DNA of 51,037 nt from an uncultured Allomuricauda sp. (GTDB lineage: Bacteria > Bacteroidota > Bacteroidia > Flavobacteriales > Flavobacteriaceae), in assembly GCF_937884665.1 (NCBI RefSeq), contig NZ_CAKZYF010000206.1, positions 1-51,037 of the forward strand. Direction: 5' to 3'. This document shows positions 1 to 7,380 of this stretch, piece by piece (positions within the stretch are counted from its first letter, which is position 1; each line of letters starts with the position of its first letter). The notes under the pieces were generated by a model. That model searched no databases. It saw only the letters and a program-made list of their open reading frames with translations, and had not been told where the DNA came from. Both the position numbers and the translations under genes were made by a program.

Positions 1-492
1 GGGCAACGAATCAATTTGATTTTCAGCCAAGTGTAGCACTTTTAAATTTTTAAGGGATACAACTTTTTTCGGAAAGGATGTAAATTTATTGATACGCAAT
101 GTCAATTCTTCTAATTTTTGCAATTTTCCAATTTCTTTGGGTATGGAGCTGAATTGATTGGCTCCCAAATCCAATTCCTTTAAATTAACGAGATTCCAAA
201 TTTCTTCCGGTAGTTCACTGATTTGATTATCAAATAAATCCAATATATTTAAGTTTCTTAGATACCCCACACTTTTCGGGAGATGGGTAAGTCGGGCTTG
301 GCTAAAGGTCACATAGTTCCAACACAGCATTTCCTCCAGTTCAAATCCACCATATTCAAACAATGTTTCTCCTAGGTCTTCCAATTCTTCAATAATTGCT
401 TGAAGTTTGGGGTTGGTTTGCCCTATTTGTAAAGCTTGTAGGATTTTATCTTCATCTTTGCTGTATAAGAGCTTTTCAAATTGTTTTTCCAT
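1..492 (-). CDS. Leucine-rich-repeat protein (3' end cut by window edge)
   Basis: Translating from the ATG at 492-490 gives 164 codons open to base 1, so the C-terminus lies outside the window. The first ~60 residues are acidic and helical, without repeats. From about residue 75 the sequence repeats every 23 residues with the bacterial LRR signature L..L..L.L..NQ...LP, seen as LNILDLFDNQISELPEEI, LKELDLGANQFSSIPKEI and LEELTLRINKFTSFPKKV. There is no signal peptide, so it is probably cytoplasmic. LRR proteins of this kind mediate protein-protein contacts; no partner can be named from sequence. The repeats are seen directly; the function is unknown. Confidence 0.8.
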   Translation of the reverse strand, partial: MEKQFEKLLYSKDEDKILQALQIGQTNPKLQAIIEELEDLGETLFEYGGFELEEMLCWNYVTFSQARLTHLPKSVGYLRNLNILDLFDNQISELPEEIWNLVNLKELDLGANQFSSIPKEIGKLQKLEELTLRINKFTSFPKKVVSLKNLKVLHLAENQIDSLP

Positions 493-721
493 TACTATTC
501 GAATTTTTCATGTTGTAGTCATTTATTTTAAAAATTGTTTTTGATTCTATCAGTAAGTGAAATTCTTCCGCTTGATTGAAAAAACGTTACGCGCGCTACT
601 TCCAAGCCCGTTTTCCATACAAATGAAAGAAACGATAACGTACTTCGTTTTTGTTTTGCCAAAACTGAAGAACCCTCAGATAAGGCTGCTGAAATACTAA
701 ATAAAATCTGGAGGTTGGTTT

Positions 722-1429
722 TTAAAGTTGCTTCTTAACTACTTTGAACAGTTGAACGATTTCGTCCAAAGGGAGTTTGAAGTCATTAAACTCAGGTGAG
801 GTCCTAAAATTAGTGCAAGTTATATTTTTTTTGTTTGTGTCAACCTCAGTTATCTTTTTGCAGGTAATCCTGTCACACAGGACCAATACCATTGTTTGAT
901 CCAGAAATAGCTCTGGGTTCCTTAACACCTCTTTTGCAGTATGCTCTACTCCAAGTACTATGGATTTATTCGGGATGGATTGAATCGTACCGTCATTCAT
1001 GGAATCCCCAGAGATTTCAAAGGCAAGATAAGAACTATCATATAGCGTCTCCAGAACAAAACCAGTTTTCATGGTATCCTCAGGTTCTTCGCTGCTATTC
1101 ATACTTTTAGCGTACTCTTCTTGTGTTTCAGCTAGAAGTAAGCGTACCAACATAAAAGTTTTGCCAAAATCCAAAGGGTAGCATCGGCTTCCAAAATGAT
1201 CAAAAGGTTTTTGATTACCGTAGGTTAGTTCTTCCTCATTTAACTCACGAATCTGCAATTCAATAACACTAATTTCAAAGTAGGAGGCTATTTTAGCTAA
1301 TCTCTTGCTGGGAATATTGGCACCCTTTTTCTCGTAGGTTTGAATGGTACGCAGGCTAACCCCTACGGCTTTAGCTAAATGGGTTTGGTTTACTCCTTTC
1401 TTCTTTCGAAGTTCCTTAATTATTTGCAT
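722..1429 (-). CDS. XRE-family/S24-like transcriptional regulator (cI/LexA-type)
   Basis: A 235-residue protein with an N-terminal helix-turn-helix (about residues 3-57, core NQTHLAKAVGVSLRTIQTYE) and a C-terminal S24/LexA-like half. The half contains ISGDSMNDG, where Ser143 matches the catalytic serine of self-cleaving repressors; Lys in ITCKKIT is a candidate general base. Such proteins repress phage or stress genes and may be inactivated by RecA-stimulated cleavage, but no clear Ala-Gly or Cys-Gly cleavage site is visible in the linker, so autocleavage is uncertain. It is divergent from the small gene at 1566, and the 136-bp gap holds a perfect palindrome suited to a dimeric repressor. The arrangement resembles a repressor/Cro pair without an attached prophage. 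Confidence 0.85.
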   Translation of the reverse strand: MQIIKELRKKKGVNQTHLAKAVGVSLRTIQTYEKKGANIPSKRLAKIASYFEISVIELQIRELNEEELTYGNQKPFDHFGSRCYPLDFGKTFMLVRLLLAETQEEYAKSMNSSEEPEDTMKTGFVLETLYDSSYLAFEISGDSMNDGTIQSIPNKSIVLGVEHTAKEVLRNPELFLDQTMVLVLCDRITCKKITEVDTNKKNITCTNFRTSPEFNDFKLPLDEIVQLFKVVKKQL

Positions 1430-1456
1430 GCTCTTTAAATCTGAAATATTTTTTCA

Positions 1457-1517
1457 TATATTTGAGGAGGTGCAGTATTTATGTATATTTCTGTAATTGG
1501 GTTACAGGCCAAATATA
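1457..1517. promoter_or_regulatory. Divergent control region with operator palindrome and two -7 boxes
   Basis: The gap between the S24 regulator and the gene at 1566 holds CTGTAA (1491-1496), a 5-nt spacer and TTACAG (1502-1507), a perfect 6+5+6 palindrome. A TATATTTG box lies on the plus strand at 1457-1464 and the same box on the minus strand at 1510-1517. Both match the Bacteroidota -7 consensus TAnnTTTG and point towards each other across the palindrome. No well-placed -33 TTG was found for either, so the promoters are tentative. The inference is that the S24 protein binds the palindrome and controls both genes. Confidence 0.45.
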
Positions 1518-1565
1518 GAAAATACAATTCTATTGCCTAAAAAGCTCCTTTAAAACCCAAATCGC

Positions 1566-1886
1566 ATGAAAACAGTAGAAAACTTAGGTTTCATTATCAA
1601 TAGTGAATCCATTTTTAAGAAAGAGGATTTTGGCAAACCCATCAGCGAATCACTTTCCCAGATCATTAGAAGAAACGTTTCCAAAGATGATTACGCGAAC
1701 GTTGCCATTAAGAGCAACGTTAGTTTTTCAACTATCAGGGATGTGGTTTATCGAACCAACAGTCTTACCCGGGCGAACGCAAGGGCAATTTCGTTCTTGA
1801 TCTATGCTGCTTTTGAAAATTCCATTGCCACCAAGTTACAGGCGGAGGGCGATACCTTGTTTTTGGATCGCTTACTTCAGATTTAG
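1566..1886 (+). CDS. Small HTH-like protein divergent from the S24 regulator
   Basis: 106 residues, family not recognised. Residues ~42-80 (YANVAIKSNVSFSTIRDVV and following) have the spacing of a LacI/Cro-like helix-turn-helix: a small residue in helix 1, a turn at NVS, then a recognition-like helix with a basic position. The N-terminal 40 residues contain two short charged helices. Start ATG 1566 is the first in-frame Met. Its 3' end overlaps the convergent GNAT gene by 15 bp. The divergent layout with a cI-like repressor suggests a partner regulator such as a Cro or antirepressor counterpart. That role is inference from context only. Confidence 0.6.
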   Translation: MKTVENLGFIINSESIFKKEDFGKPISESLSQIIRRNVSKDDYANVAIKSNVSFSTIRDVVYRTNSLTRANARAISFLIYAAFENSIATKLQAEGDTLFLDRLLQI

Positions 1887-2393
1887 ACGCATCAGCCAAT
1901 CTGTTTGCGCTTCCTTACCCATAAAAAAGGTATGTTCTCCAAACTTCTGGAATCCATTTTTTTGGTAAAAATGTATCGCTTTGCTGTTCTTTTCCCAGAC
2001 CCCTAGCCAGATGTAGTGAACCTGACTTTCTTCTCTTACCAATGTGATCGCGCTGTCCAGCATCCATTGCCCCAATTTTTGACCTTGGTATTTTTCCAAC
2101 AGATAGATTCGTTGCAGCTCCATTGCATTCTCATCCTTTAAATCGGTTTGGGCCTCGGACCTATTCAATTTGAAGTATCCTACCAACGCATCCTCTTGAT
2201 ACGCCAACCAAAATTGGGAATTTTTATTCTGCAATTGATCGCGTAGTTTTTCTTTAGTGAAGGCAAACGCCATATATTCCTGAAAATATATTGGGTCGTT
2301 GTCTTTTTCAAAAGTGGCGATGAAGGTTTCTTTTGAAATGGTATGCAAAATATCCAAATGGGATGCCCCACATTGTTGTAGTTTACGCTTCAT
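1872..2393 (-). CDS. GNAT family N-acetyltransferase
   Basis: 173 residues with the GNAT fold order. The central strand is FWLAYQEDALVGYFKLN. The acetyl-CoA loop follows ELQRIYLLEKYQGQKLGQWM, where Q/R-x-x-G-x-G/A is represented by KYQGQKLG. The C-terminal part is WLGVWEKNSKAIHFYQKNGF, the usual motif B end with Tyr and Asn. It most resembles the PaiA-like branch, which acetylates polyamines or small amines, but substrate assignment from sequence is not possible. It overlaps the convergent gene at 1566 by 15 bp and probably forms its own transcript. Confidence 0.85.
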   Translation of the reverse strand: MKRKLQQCGASHLDILHTISKETFIATFEKDNDPIYFQEYMAFAFTKEKLRDQLQNKNSQFWLAYQEDALVGYFKLNRSEAQTDLKDENAMELQRIYLLEKYQGQKLGQWMLDSAITLVREESQVHYIWLGVWEKNSKAIHFYQKNGFQKFGEHTFFMGKEAQTDWLMRLNLK

Positions 2394-2410
2394 ATCTGTT
2401 CAAATTAGCC

Positions 2411-2437
2411 AAAAAAAAAGCTAACGAAAACGTTAGC
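2411..2437 (-). terminator. Rho-independent terminator after the 35-codon ORF
   Basis: The 7-bp perfect stem GCTAACG/CGTTAGC (2420-2426 and 2431-2437) closes an AAAA tetraloop. Read on the minus strand it is followed by nine T residues (2419-2411), a classic intrinsic terminator. It lies downstream of the small minus-strand ORF at 2465-2572, not of any larger gene, which argues that this interval is transcribed as its own unit. Confidence 0.75.
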
Positions 2438-2464
2438 CTTTGATTTTTTATCTAATCTGGTCCG

Positions 2465-2572
2465 TTACAGCATAAAAAGCTTTTTGATAAGCAGCATAAA
2501 ACCGGTTAAAAAATCATTTCGGTACACTTGTACAGTGTCTTCCGTTGCAGTGGTGTTTAGTCTGGATGCCAT
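2465..2572 (-). CDS. Possible 35-residue small protein
   Basis: An ATG at 2572-2570 opens 35 codons ending in TAA at 2467-2465. The product starts MASRLNTTATEDTVQVYRND and ends in a hydrophobic-basic tail FLTGFMLLIKKLFML, compatible with a membrane-touching peptide. It is short and could be chance. Support comes from context: an A/T-rich leader typical of Bacteroidota translation starts, a TTG/TAACTTTG promoter-like pair upstream (2617-2643) and a strong terminator 28 bases past the stop. Alternatively the unit encodes a small RNA. No function is assigned. Confidence 0.4.
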   Translation of the reverse strand: MASRLNTTATEDTVQVYRNDFLTGFMLLIKKLFML

Positions 2573-2608
2573 GGTAAAAATTTAGGATTACAATTTGTCG
2601 AAAAAATC

Positions 2609-2643
2609 AATAACTTCAAAGTTATTTTTTGTTTTATTCGCAA
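2609..2643 (-). promoter_or_regulatory. Candidate promoter overlapped by a palindrome
   Basis: On the minus strand a TTG (2643-2641) and TAACTTTG (2624-2617) are separated by 16 nt, close to the Bacteroidota TTG-N17-23-TAnnTTTG pattern. The -7 box sits inside the perfect palindrome AATAACTT-CA-AAGTTATT (2609-2626), which could be an operator. It would drive the small transcript ending at the terminator near 2411. Confidence 0.4.
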
Positions 2644-2697
2644 TAAAATGATTGTTGTGTAGCTACTGGTTTTTGTGGTGTACCGTGTTAAGGTGTT

Positions 2698-3351
2698 TTA
2701 AAGGGCCATTTGTGGTATTTCTCCTTCAATCATCAATTCTCCTTCGGTTGCTGCAGCAATTTCATCGACACTTACTCCCGGAGCTCTTTCCAGAAGTTTA
2801 AATCCATAAGAAGTTATCTCCAAGACAGCGAGATTGGTCACTATTTTTTTTACGCATTTTACACCTGTCAAGGGCAAGGTGCATTTTTGTAATAGTTTTG
2901 ATTTTCCTGCTTTGTTGGTATGCATCATGGCCACGATAATGTTCTCTGCCGAGGCCACCAAATCCATGGCACCTCCCATGCCCTTGACCATTTTTCCGGG
3001 AATCTTCCAGTTTGCGATATCTCCATTTTCCGCAACCTCCATGGCCCCCAAAATGGTGAGGTCCACATGCTGCCCGCGAATCATTCCAAAACTTGTCGCT
3101 GAATCAAAAAAGGAGGCACCCGGCAAAGTGGTTATCGTTTGTTTACCGGCGTTGATGATATCGGCGTCTTCGTCCCCTTCGTAGGGAAAGGGACCCATGC
3201 CCAAGACACCATTTTCGCTTTGGAACTCCACATTAATGTCGTCTCGAACAAAATTGGCCACCAAAGTGGGAATGCCAATGCCCAGATTGACATAGTAACC
3301 GTCCTTTACTTCTTTTGCTATGCGTTTTGCTATTCCGTTTTTATCTAACAT
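2698..3351 (-). CDS. scoB: 3-oxoacid CoA-transferase, subunit B
   Basis: 217 residues, the usual length for the B subunit of succinyl-CoA:3-ketoacid CoA-transferase. The family signature SENGVLGMGPFP contains the catalytic glutamate that forms the CoA thioester. GIGIPTLVANFV near the N-terminus and the glycine-rich GKMVKGMGGAMDLV are also characteristic. With subunit A it moves CoA between succinyl-CoA and acetoacetate or a related oxoacid in ketone-body and branched amino-acid use. Unusually, it is separated from scoA by a 424-bp stretch carrying a four-helix-bundle gene; in most relatives the two subunits are adjacent. Confidence 0.93.
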   Translation of the reverse strand: MLDKNGIAKRIAKEVKDGYYVNLGIGIPTLVANFVRDDINVEFQSENGVLGMGPFPYEGDEDADIINAGKQTITTLPGASFFDSATSFGMIRGQHVDLTILGAMEVAENGDIANWKIPGKMVKGMGGAMDLVASAENIIVAMMHTNKAGKSKLLQKCTLPLTGVKCVKKIVTNLAVLEITSYGFKLLERAPGVSVDEIAAATEGELMIEGEIPQMAL

Positions 3352-3394
3352 AATTAATTTGCCAATGCCGTAAATTATATAATGAGCAAATGCT

Positions 3395-3751
3395 CTATTT
3401 CTTTAAACCTTTTTTACTTGTGCTTATAATTTTTCCTAGAATGAGACTTATTTCATCTGCGTTCTTTTTCAAATTCTCTTCAAATGGATATGTATTTGAC
3501 CTATCACATAATTCTAGCCAATATTTTGTTTCCTCCAATTCTTTTGCAGCTATTTTAAGCTTGTGTATAAAATCAGCTCTACTTTCTGCATTTTGCGCCT
3601 CACGAATATTTGCGCCTATACTCGTGCCTGATTTAAGTAGTTGTTTTGAAATAACATACTTTCTTCTTTGTTCTAGAAGCTCACAAAAGTCTATGATTTT
3701 AAGTGCAAAAAAGGTTGATTTTTCTACAATAATATTACTTCTTCCCTGCAT
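3395..3751 (-). CDS. Four-helix bundle protein (S23 / 23S rRNA intervening-sequence family)
   Basis: 118 residues, the standard size of this family. Motifs match well: ALKIIDFCELL early, SKQLLKSGTSIGANIREAQNAES in the centre, FIHKLKIAAKELEETKYWLELC and an EISLILGKIISTSKKG end. Members form small homo-oligomeric bundles. Some lie inside intervening sequences of 23S rRNA genes, but most are found as solitary genes in unrelated operons, and their role is unknown. Here it sits in the same orientation between scoA and scoB and is a likely late insertion. Flanking TTTGCC-like stretches (near 3360 and 3763) are too short to be called target repeats. Confidence 0.9.
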   Translation of the reverse strand: MQGRSNIIVEKSTFFALKIIDFCELLEQRRKYVISKQLLKSGTSIGANIREAQNAESRADFIHKLKIAAKELEETKYWLELCDRSNTYPFEENLKKNADEISLILGKIISTSKKGLKK

Positions 3752-3775
3752 TTATTTAAACGTTTGCCCATTAAT

Positions 3776-4474
3776 TCATCTGCTTCGGACGGTTCGTTGC
3801 TCGATTCTCTTCTCATAGTGTTCGCCTTGAAAGATCCGTTGTACGAATATGCCAGATATATGGATTTCGTTGGGGTCCAAACTACCTACCGGCATTAATT
3901 CTTCCACTTCAGCCACCGTGATTTTCGCCGCACCGCACATACAGGGATTGAAATTTCGGGCCGTCCCCTTAAAAATCAGATTGCCCGCTTCGTCTCCCTT
4001 CCAGGCCTTTACAAAGGAAAAGTCGGCTTTAAATGCTGGTTCCAAAACATACATCTTTCCATCAAACTCACGGGTTTCTTTTCCCTCTGCCACTTCTGTG
4101 CCGTAGCCTGCCGGGGTATAGAAGGCGGGGAATCCTGATTGTGCCGCCCGACATTTTTCCGCCAGCGTGCCTTGTGGTGTCAATTCGACTTCCAGTTCGC
4201 CACTCAACATTTGTCGTTCAAATTCATCATTTTCTCCTACATAAGAAGAAATCATTTTCTTTATCTGCTTGTGTTGTAGCAGCAATCCTAATCCGAAGTC
4301 GTCCACCCCGGCGTTATTGGATATACAAATGATATCTTTTATTCCCAAATTTACCAGCTGGGCAATGGCATTCTCCGGAATACCACACAAACCAAAACCT
4401 CCTAGCATAAAGGTCATGCCATCCTTAACCCCCTTTAGGGCCTCCTCAACATTGGGAACTGTTTTTTTTATCAT
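3776..4474 (-). CDS. scoA: 3-oxoacid CoA-transferase, subunit A
   Basis: 232 residues, full length. The N-terminal glycine-rich [19 protein letters not shown] is the CoA-transferase family signature; [44 protein letters not shown] and [16 protein letters not shown] follow in the normal order. The C-terminus ends in the typical [10 protein letters not shown]. It pairs with scoB to form the heteromeric enzyme. The start ATG at 4474 follows an A/T-rich leader. It is the first gene of the three-gene group scoA, bundle protein, scoB. Confidence 0.93.
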   Translation of the reverse strand: MIKKTVPNVEEALKGVKDGMTFMLGGFGLCGIPENAIAQLVNLGIKDIICISNNAGVDDFGLGLLLQHKQIKKMISSYVGENDEFERQMLSGELEVELTPQGTLAEKCRAAQSGFPAFYTPAGYGTEVAEGKETREFDGKMYVLEPAFKADFSFVKAWKGDEAGNLIFKGTARNFNPCMCGAAKITVAEVEELMPVGSLDPNEIHISGIFVQRIFQGEHYEKRIEQRTVRSR

Positions 4475-4510
4475 ACCACCTCATTTTTAATCGGTTTGAA
4501 AATACGACTT

Positions 4511-4546
4511 AAATAAAAAAGCCCCAAGCTATTTCAAGCTTGGGGC
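4511..4546 (-). terminator. Terminator after PBP1A
   Basis: The perfect 10-bp stem GCCCCAAGCT/AGCTTGGGGC (4521-4530 and 4537-4546) with a 6-nt loop is followed on the minus strand by TTTTTTATTT. It lies 21 bp beyond the stop of the penicillin-binding protein gene and ends the ricT-gldH-PBP1A block. Confidence 0.85.
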
Positions 4547-4567
4547 ACCTACTTTGTATGTGATGCA

Positions 4568-6892
4568 CTAGAAGTCCAGTTCCAAATCGTCTTCTGTATC
4601 CAGCTCTTTTTGGATATCTTTCAGCACCTTGGTACAATCTACGTTAATGGACAGATCTTCCGGCTCTTCGAACGCTCCTTTTGATATTTCCAAGTCCTCA
4701 TTGGCATAATTTTTTTTCATATACAGGCCCCAGATAGGTAAGGCCATAGAAGCCCCCTGTCCGTAGGTCAACGTCCGGAAGTGCGCTGCCCTGTCTTCAC
4801 CCCCGACCCAGACTCCGGTAACCAGATTGGGCACCATACCCATAAACCAGCCGTCACTTTGATTCTGGGTGGTCCCCGTTTTTCCTGCAATGGGATTCGT
4901 TAGTTCATAAGGATATCCTGTAATGATTTCTTTATAGACCTTATTATTTTTATTGAAGGAATGCCTTAACCTGCCTCCTGAACCATATTGGGTAACGCCT
5001 TCCATGAGATTGACCATGGCGAAGGCCACATCCTTGCTCAATACGTCTTTGGTCTCTGGACGGTATTCATAAAGCACGGTACCATTTTTATCTTCTATTC
5101 GGGTCACCATAACAGGTTTTACGTATACCCCTTGATTGGCAAAAGTACCATAGGCGCCGACCATTTCATATACGTTAAAATCTGGTGTTCCCAATGCGAT
5201 TGAAGGCACTTCAGGAATTTCACGGGTAAGACCCATACTTTTGGCAATATTAGATACAGAACCAGGGCCCACTTTATCGATCAACTGTGCGGTAATCGTA
5301 TTTATAGAATTGGCCAAGGCTTTTTTCAAGGTCAAGTTTTCACCAGAATATTTACCATCTGAGTTCTTTGGGCACCACGCATCCGGATTGCCGTGCTTTA
5401 AAGGCTCAATACAATATTGATTGTCGGGAAGGGAATCACAGGGGGAATAGCGCAATTGATCAATGGCCGCAGCGTATACAAATGGTTTAAAGGTTGATCC
5501 TGCCTGGCGCGCACCTTGAATTACATTATCATATTGGAAATGTTTGTAGTCCACGCCGCCCACCCACGCTTTCACATGCCCAGTTTGGGGTTCCATGGAC
5601 ATCATGGCCGTGCGTAAAAATGTTTTGTAATATCGGATGGAATCCAAAGGGGTCATTATGGTATCTTTTTCAAAAGAATCACTCTCCCAGTCAAAAACTG
5701 TCATTTCTGTCTTTTTTTGGAACGAGGCCCGGATTTCATTTTCCGAAATTCCTTGCCGTTTCATAGCCCGCCATCTCGCAGAAACCTTCATGGCGCGTTC
5801 CATAATAAGGTCAATTTCCTTGGAAGTCAACTCCAAAAAGGGAGCTGTTGGATTTCTTTCTGGGGTGTTTTGCTTAAAAAACGCCGTCTGCAGCTTTCCC
5901 ATGTGCTCCTGTACGGCTTCCTCTGCATTTTTTTGCATTCGGGAGTCCACGGTGGTATACACTTTTAGTCCGTCTAGATAAATGTTGTACTTCTCTCCGT
6001 TGGGTTTCGGGTTTTCCTCAATCCATTGGTTCAAAAAGCGCTGTAGGTACATTCGGAAATAGGTGGCCAATCCTTCTCTATGGGATTCTGGATTGAAATT
6101 GATATCCATCTTCAACGCTTGCAGGGAATCTTTTTCCGCTTCGGAAATATATCCGTATTTGGCCATTTGGCCCAGTACAGTATTTCTCCGATTCAATACC
6201 AATTCTTCCCTTCGAATGGGATTGTAGAGCGAAGAGTTTTTAAGCATCCCTACCAAAACAGCTGATTCTTCTGTTCTCAAATCCGAAGGTTCTTTACCAA
6301 AATAAATCCGTGCTGCAGAGCGGATTCCATCGGCATTGTAATTAAAATCATACAGATTGAGGTACATCTGAACGATTTCCTCTTTGGTGTATTGCCTTTC
6401 CAAACGGGTGGCTATCACCCATTCTTTTACTTTTTGGATAATTCGGCCCACACCGCCAGAAGGTTGTTTTGTAAAAAGCAATTTGGACAGCTGTTGTGAG
6501 ATGGTGCTCGCCCCGCCCCGTTTGCCCAGAAAAGCAAGTGCCCTCAAAGTTCCACGGGCATCAATACCAGAATGTTGATAGTATCTGGCATCTTCCGTAG
6601 CTACCAAGGCATGGACCAAATTTTCCGGGAGTTCGTTGAATGCCACTGGCGTCCGATTGTCATCCAAATAGAATTTTCCCAAAGTTTCATCATCCGAAGA
6701 AATAATTTCGGTAGCCAAATTGGTGTTGGGGTTTTCCAGGTGCTCGAAAGTGGGCATGGCCCCAAACACACCCCAAGACGCCAAGAGAAAAAGCAGGAGC
6801 GTAGCCAGGACTCCAATCCCAAAGAGCATCCAGAACCACTTGATAAACTTTCCAAAACCTTTGGGTTGATTTTTTATTGTTTTTTTCGCCAT
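4568..6892 (-). CDS. Bifunctional penicillin-binding protein 1A (glycosyltransferase/transpeptidase)
   Basis: 774 residues. A short cytoplasmic tail is followed by a membrane helix (~20-45). The GT51 domain has VATEDARYYQHSGID with catalytic Glu100 and GGASTISQQLSKLLF at 126-140. The transpeptidase has STFK (466-469, nucleophile Ser466), SIN (529-531) and KTGTT (671-675), all in order. It polymerises and cross-links peptidoglycan from lipid II on the outer face of the inner membrane. The start ATG overlaps the gldH stop as TAATG, so translation is probably coupled. The acidic C-terminus (EDDLELDF) follows the transpeptidase directly, without a PASTA domain. Confidence 0.95.
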   Translation of the reverse strand: MAKKTIKNQPKGFGKFIKWFWMLFGIGVLATLLLFLLASWGVFGAMPTFEHLENPNTNLATEIISSDDETLGKFYLDDNRTPVAFNELPENLVHALVATEDARYYQHSGIDARGTLRALAFLGKRGGASTISQQLSKLLFTKQPSGGVGRIIQKVKEWVIATRLERQYTKEEIVQMYLNLYDFNYNADGIRSAARIYFGKEPSDLRTEESAVLVGMLKNSSLYNPIRREELVLNRRNTVLGQMAKYGYISEAEKDSLQALKMDINFNPESHREGLATYFRMYLQRFLNQWIEENPKPNGEKYNIYLDGLKVYTTVDSRMQKNAEEAVQEHMGKLQTAFFKQNTPERNPTAPFLELTSKEIDLIMERAMKVSARWRAMKRQGISENEIRASFQKKTEMTVFDWESDSFEKDTIMTPLDSIRYYKTFLRTAMMSMEPQTGHVKAWVGGVDYKHFQYDNVIQGARQAGSTFKPFVYAAAIDQLRYSPCDSLPDNQYCIEPLKHGNPDAWCPKNSDGKYSGENLTLKKALANSINTITAQLIDKVGPGSVSNIAKSMGLTREIPEVPSIALGTPDFNVYEMVGAYGTFANQGVYVKPVMVTRIEDKNGTVLYEYRPETKDVLSKDVAFAMVNLMEGVTQYGSGGRLRHSFNKNNKVYKEIITGYPYELTNPIAGKTGTTQNQSDGWFMGMVPNLVTGVWVGGEDRAAHFRTLTYGQGASMALPIWGLYMKKNYANEDLEISKGAFEEPEDLSINVDCTKVLKDIQKELDTEDDLELDF

Positions 6893-7380
6893 TATCGGGA
6901 GATTTTTTCAATTTCCAGGCCAACATCTGTAATGCCATTTAAGACTGTAATGCCCTGGACATCGCCATTTTTTCGCATTGCGTGATTTATTCTTATGGTA
7001 TATACGCCAGAATCGGGCAAAACGATGCTTTCCTTGTACCACAATTTGTTCTCCTTGACACTCCCTAGCCCCTTGCCCAGCCAATTTCCGTTAGGTTCGG
7101 CCATAAGATATTCCAAAGTGTCTTTTTGCGTATTTCCACTAGGGAACTCCAGCTCAGTGATTAAAAAAAGGTTGCTGAAGGGATAGCTATTGTCATTTCT
7201 AATATGCAAATACAGGTTGCGCGGTTGAAGGGAATTCTCTTTGGAAAATTGAAAATTTATAGGTTGGTCAATGGCCCATTCCCCTTTTTTCAGCGTTTGA
7301 TACTCTGAGAATTCCAAATCCGGGGTACAGGAAAAAAAGCTCAGAAAAAGACAGAGACCACAAAGAATTGGGTTACGCAT
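6892..7380 (-). CDS. gldH: Gliding motility lipoprotein GldH
   Basis: The start is taken at the ATG at 7380, because it gives a lipoprotein signal peptide MRNPILCGLCLFLSFFSC with the lipidated Cys at residue 18. An upstream non-ATG extension would hide that signal. The mature part (~145 residues) has GldH features: F-S-x-Y-Q near the start, LYLHIRNDNSYPFSNLFL, LWYKESIVLPDSGVYTI and a VGLEIEK end. GldH is required for gliding and chitin use in Flavobacterium johnsoniae. It overlaps ricT by 8 bp upstream and PBP1A by 1 bp downstream. Confidence 0.9.
   Translation of the reverse strand: MRNPILCGLCLFLSFFSCTPDLEFSEYQTLKKGEWAIDQPINFQFSKENSLQPRNLYLHIRNDNSYPFSNLFLITELEFPSGNTQKDTLEYLMAEPNGNWLGKGLGSVKENKLWYKESIVLPDSGVYTIRINHAMRKNGDVQGITVLNGITDVGLEIEKISR

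Noticed and set aside
892..1110. Plus-strand ORF inside the S24 regulator
   Set aside because: Antisense to a well-supported gene, with no motifs and no start signal of its own.
3355..3770. Target-site duplication flanking the four-helix-bundle gene
   Set aside because: Only TTTGCC plus one or two bases match on the two sides, which is within chance for A/T-rich gaps.
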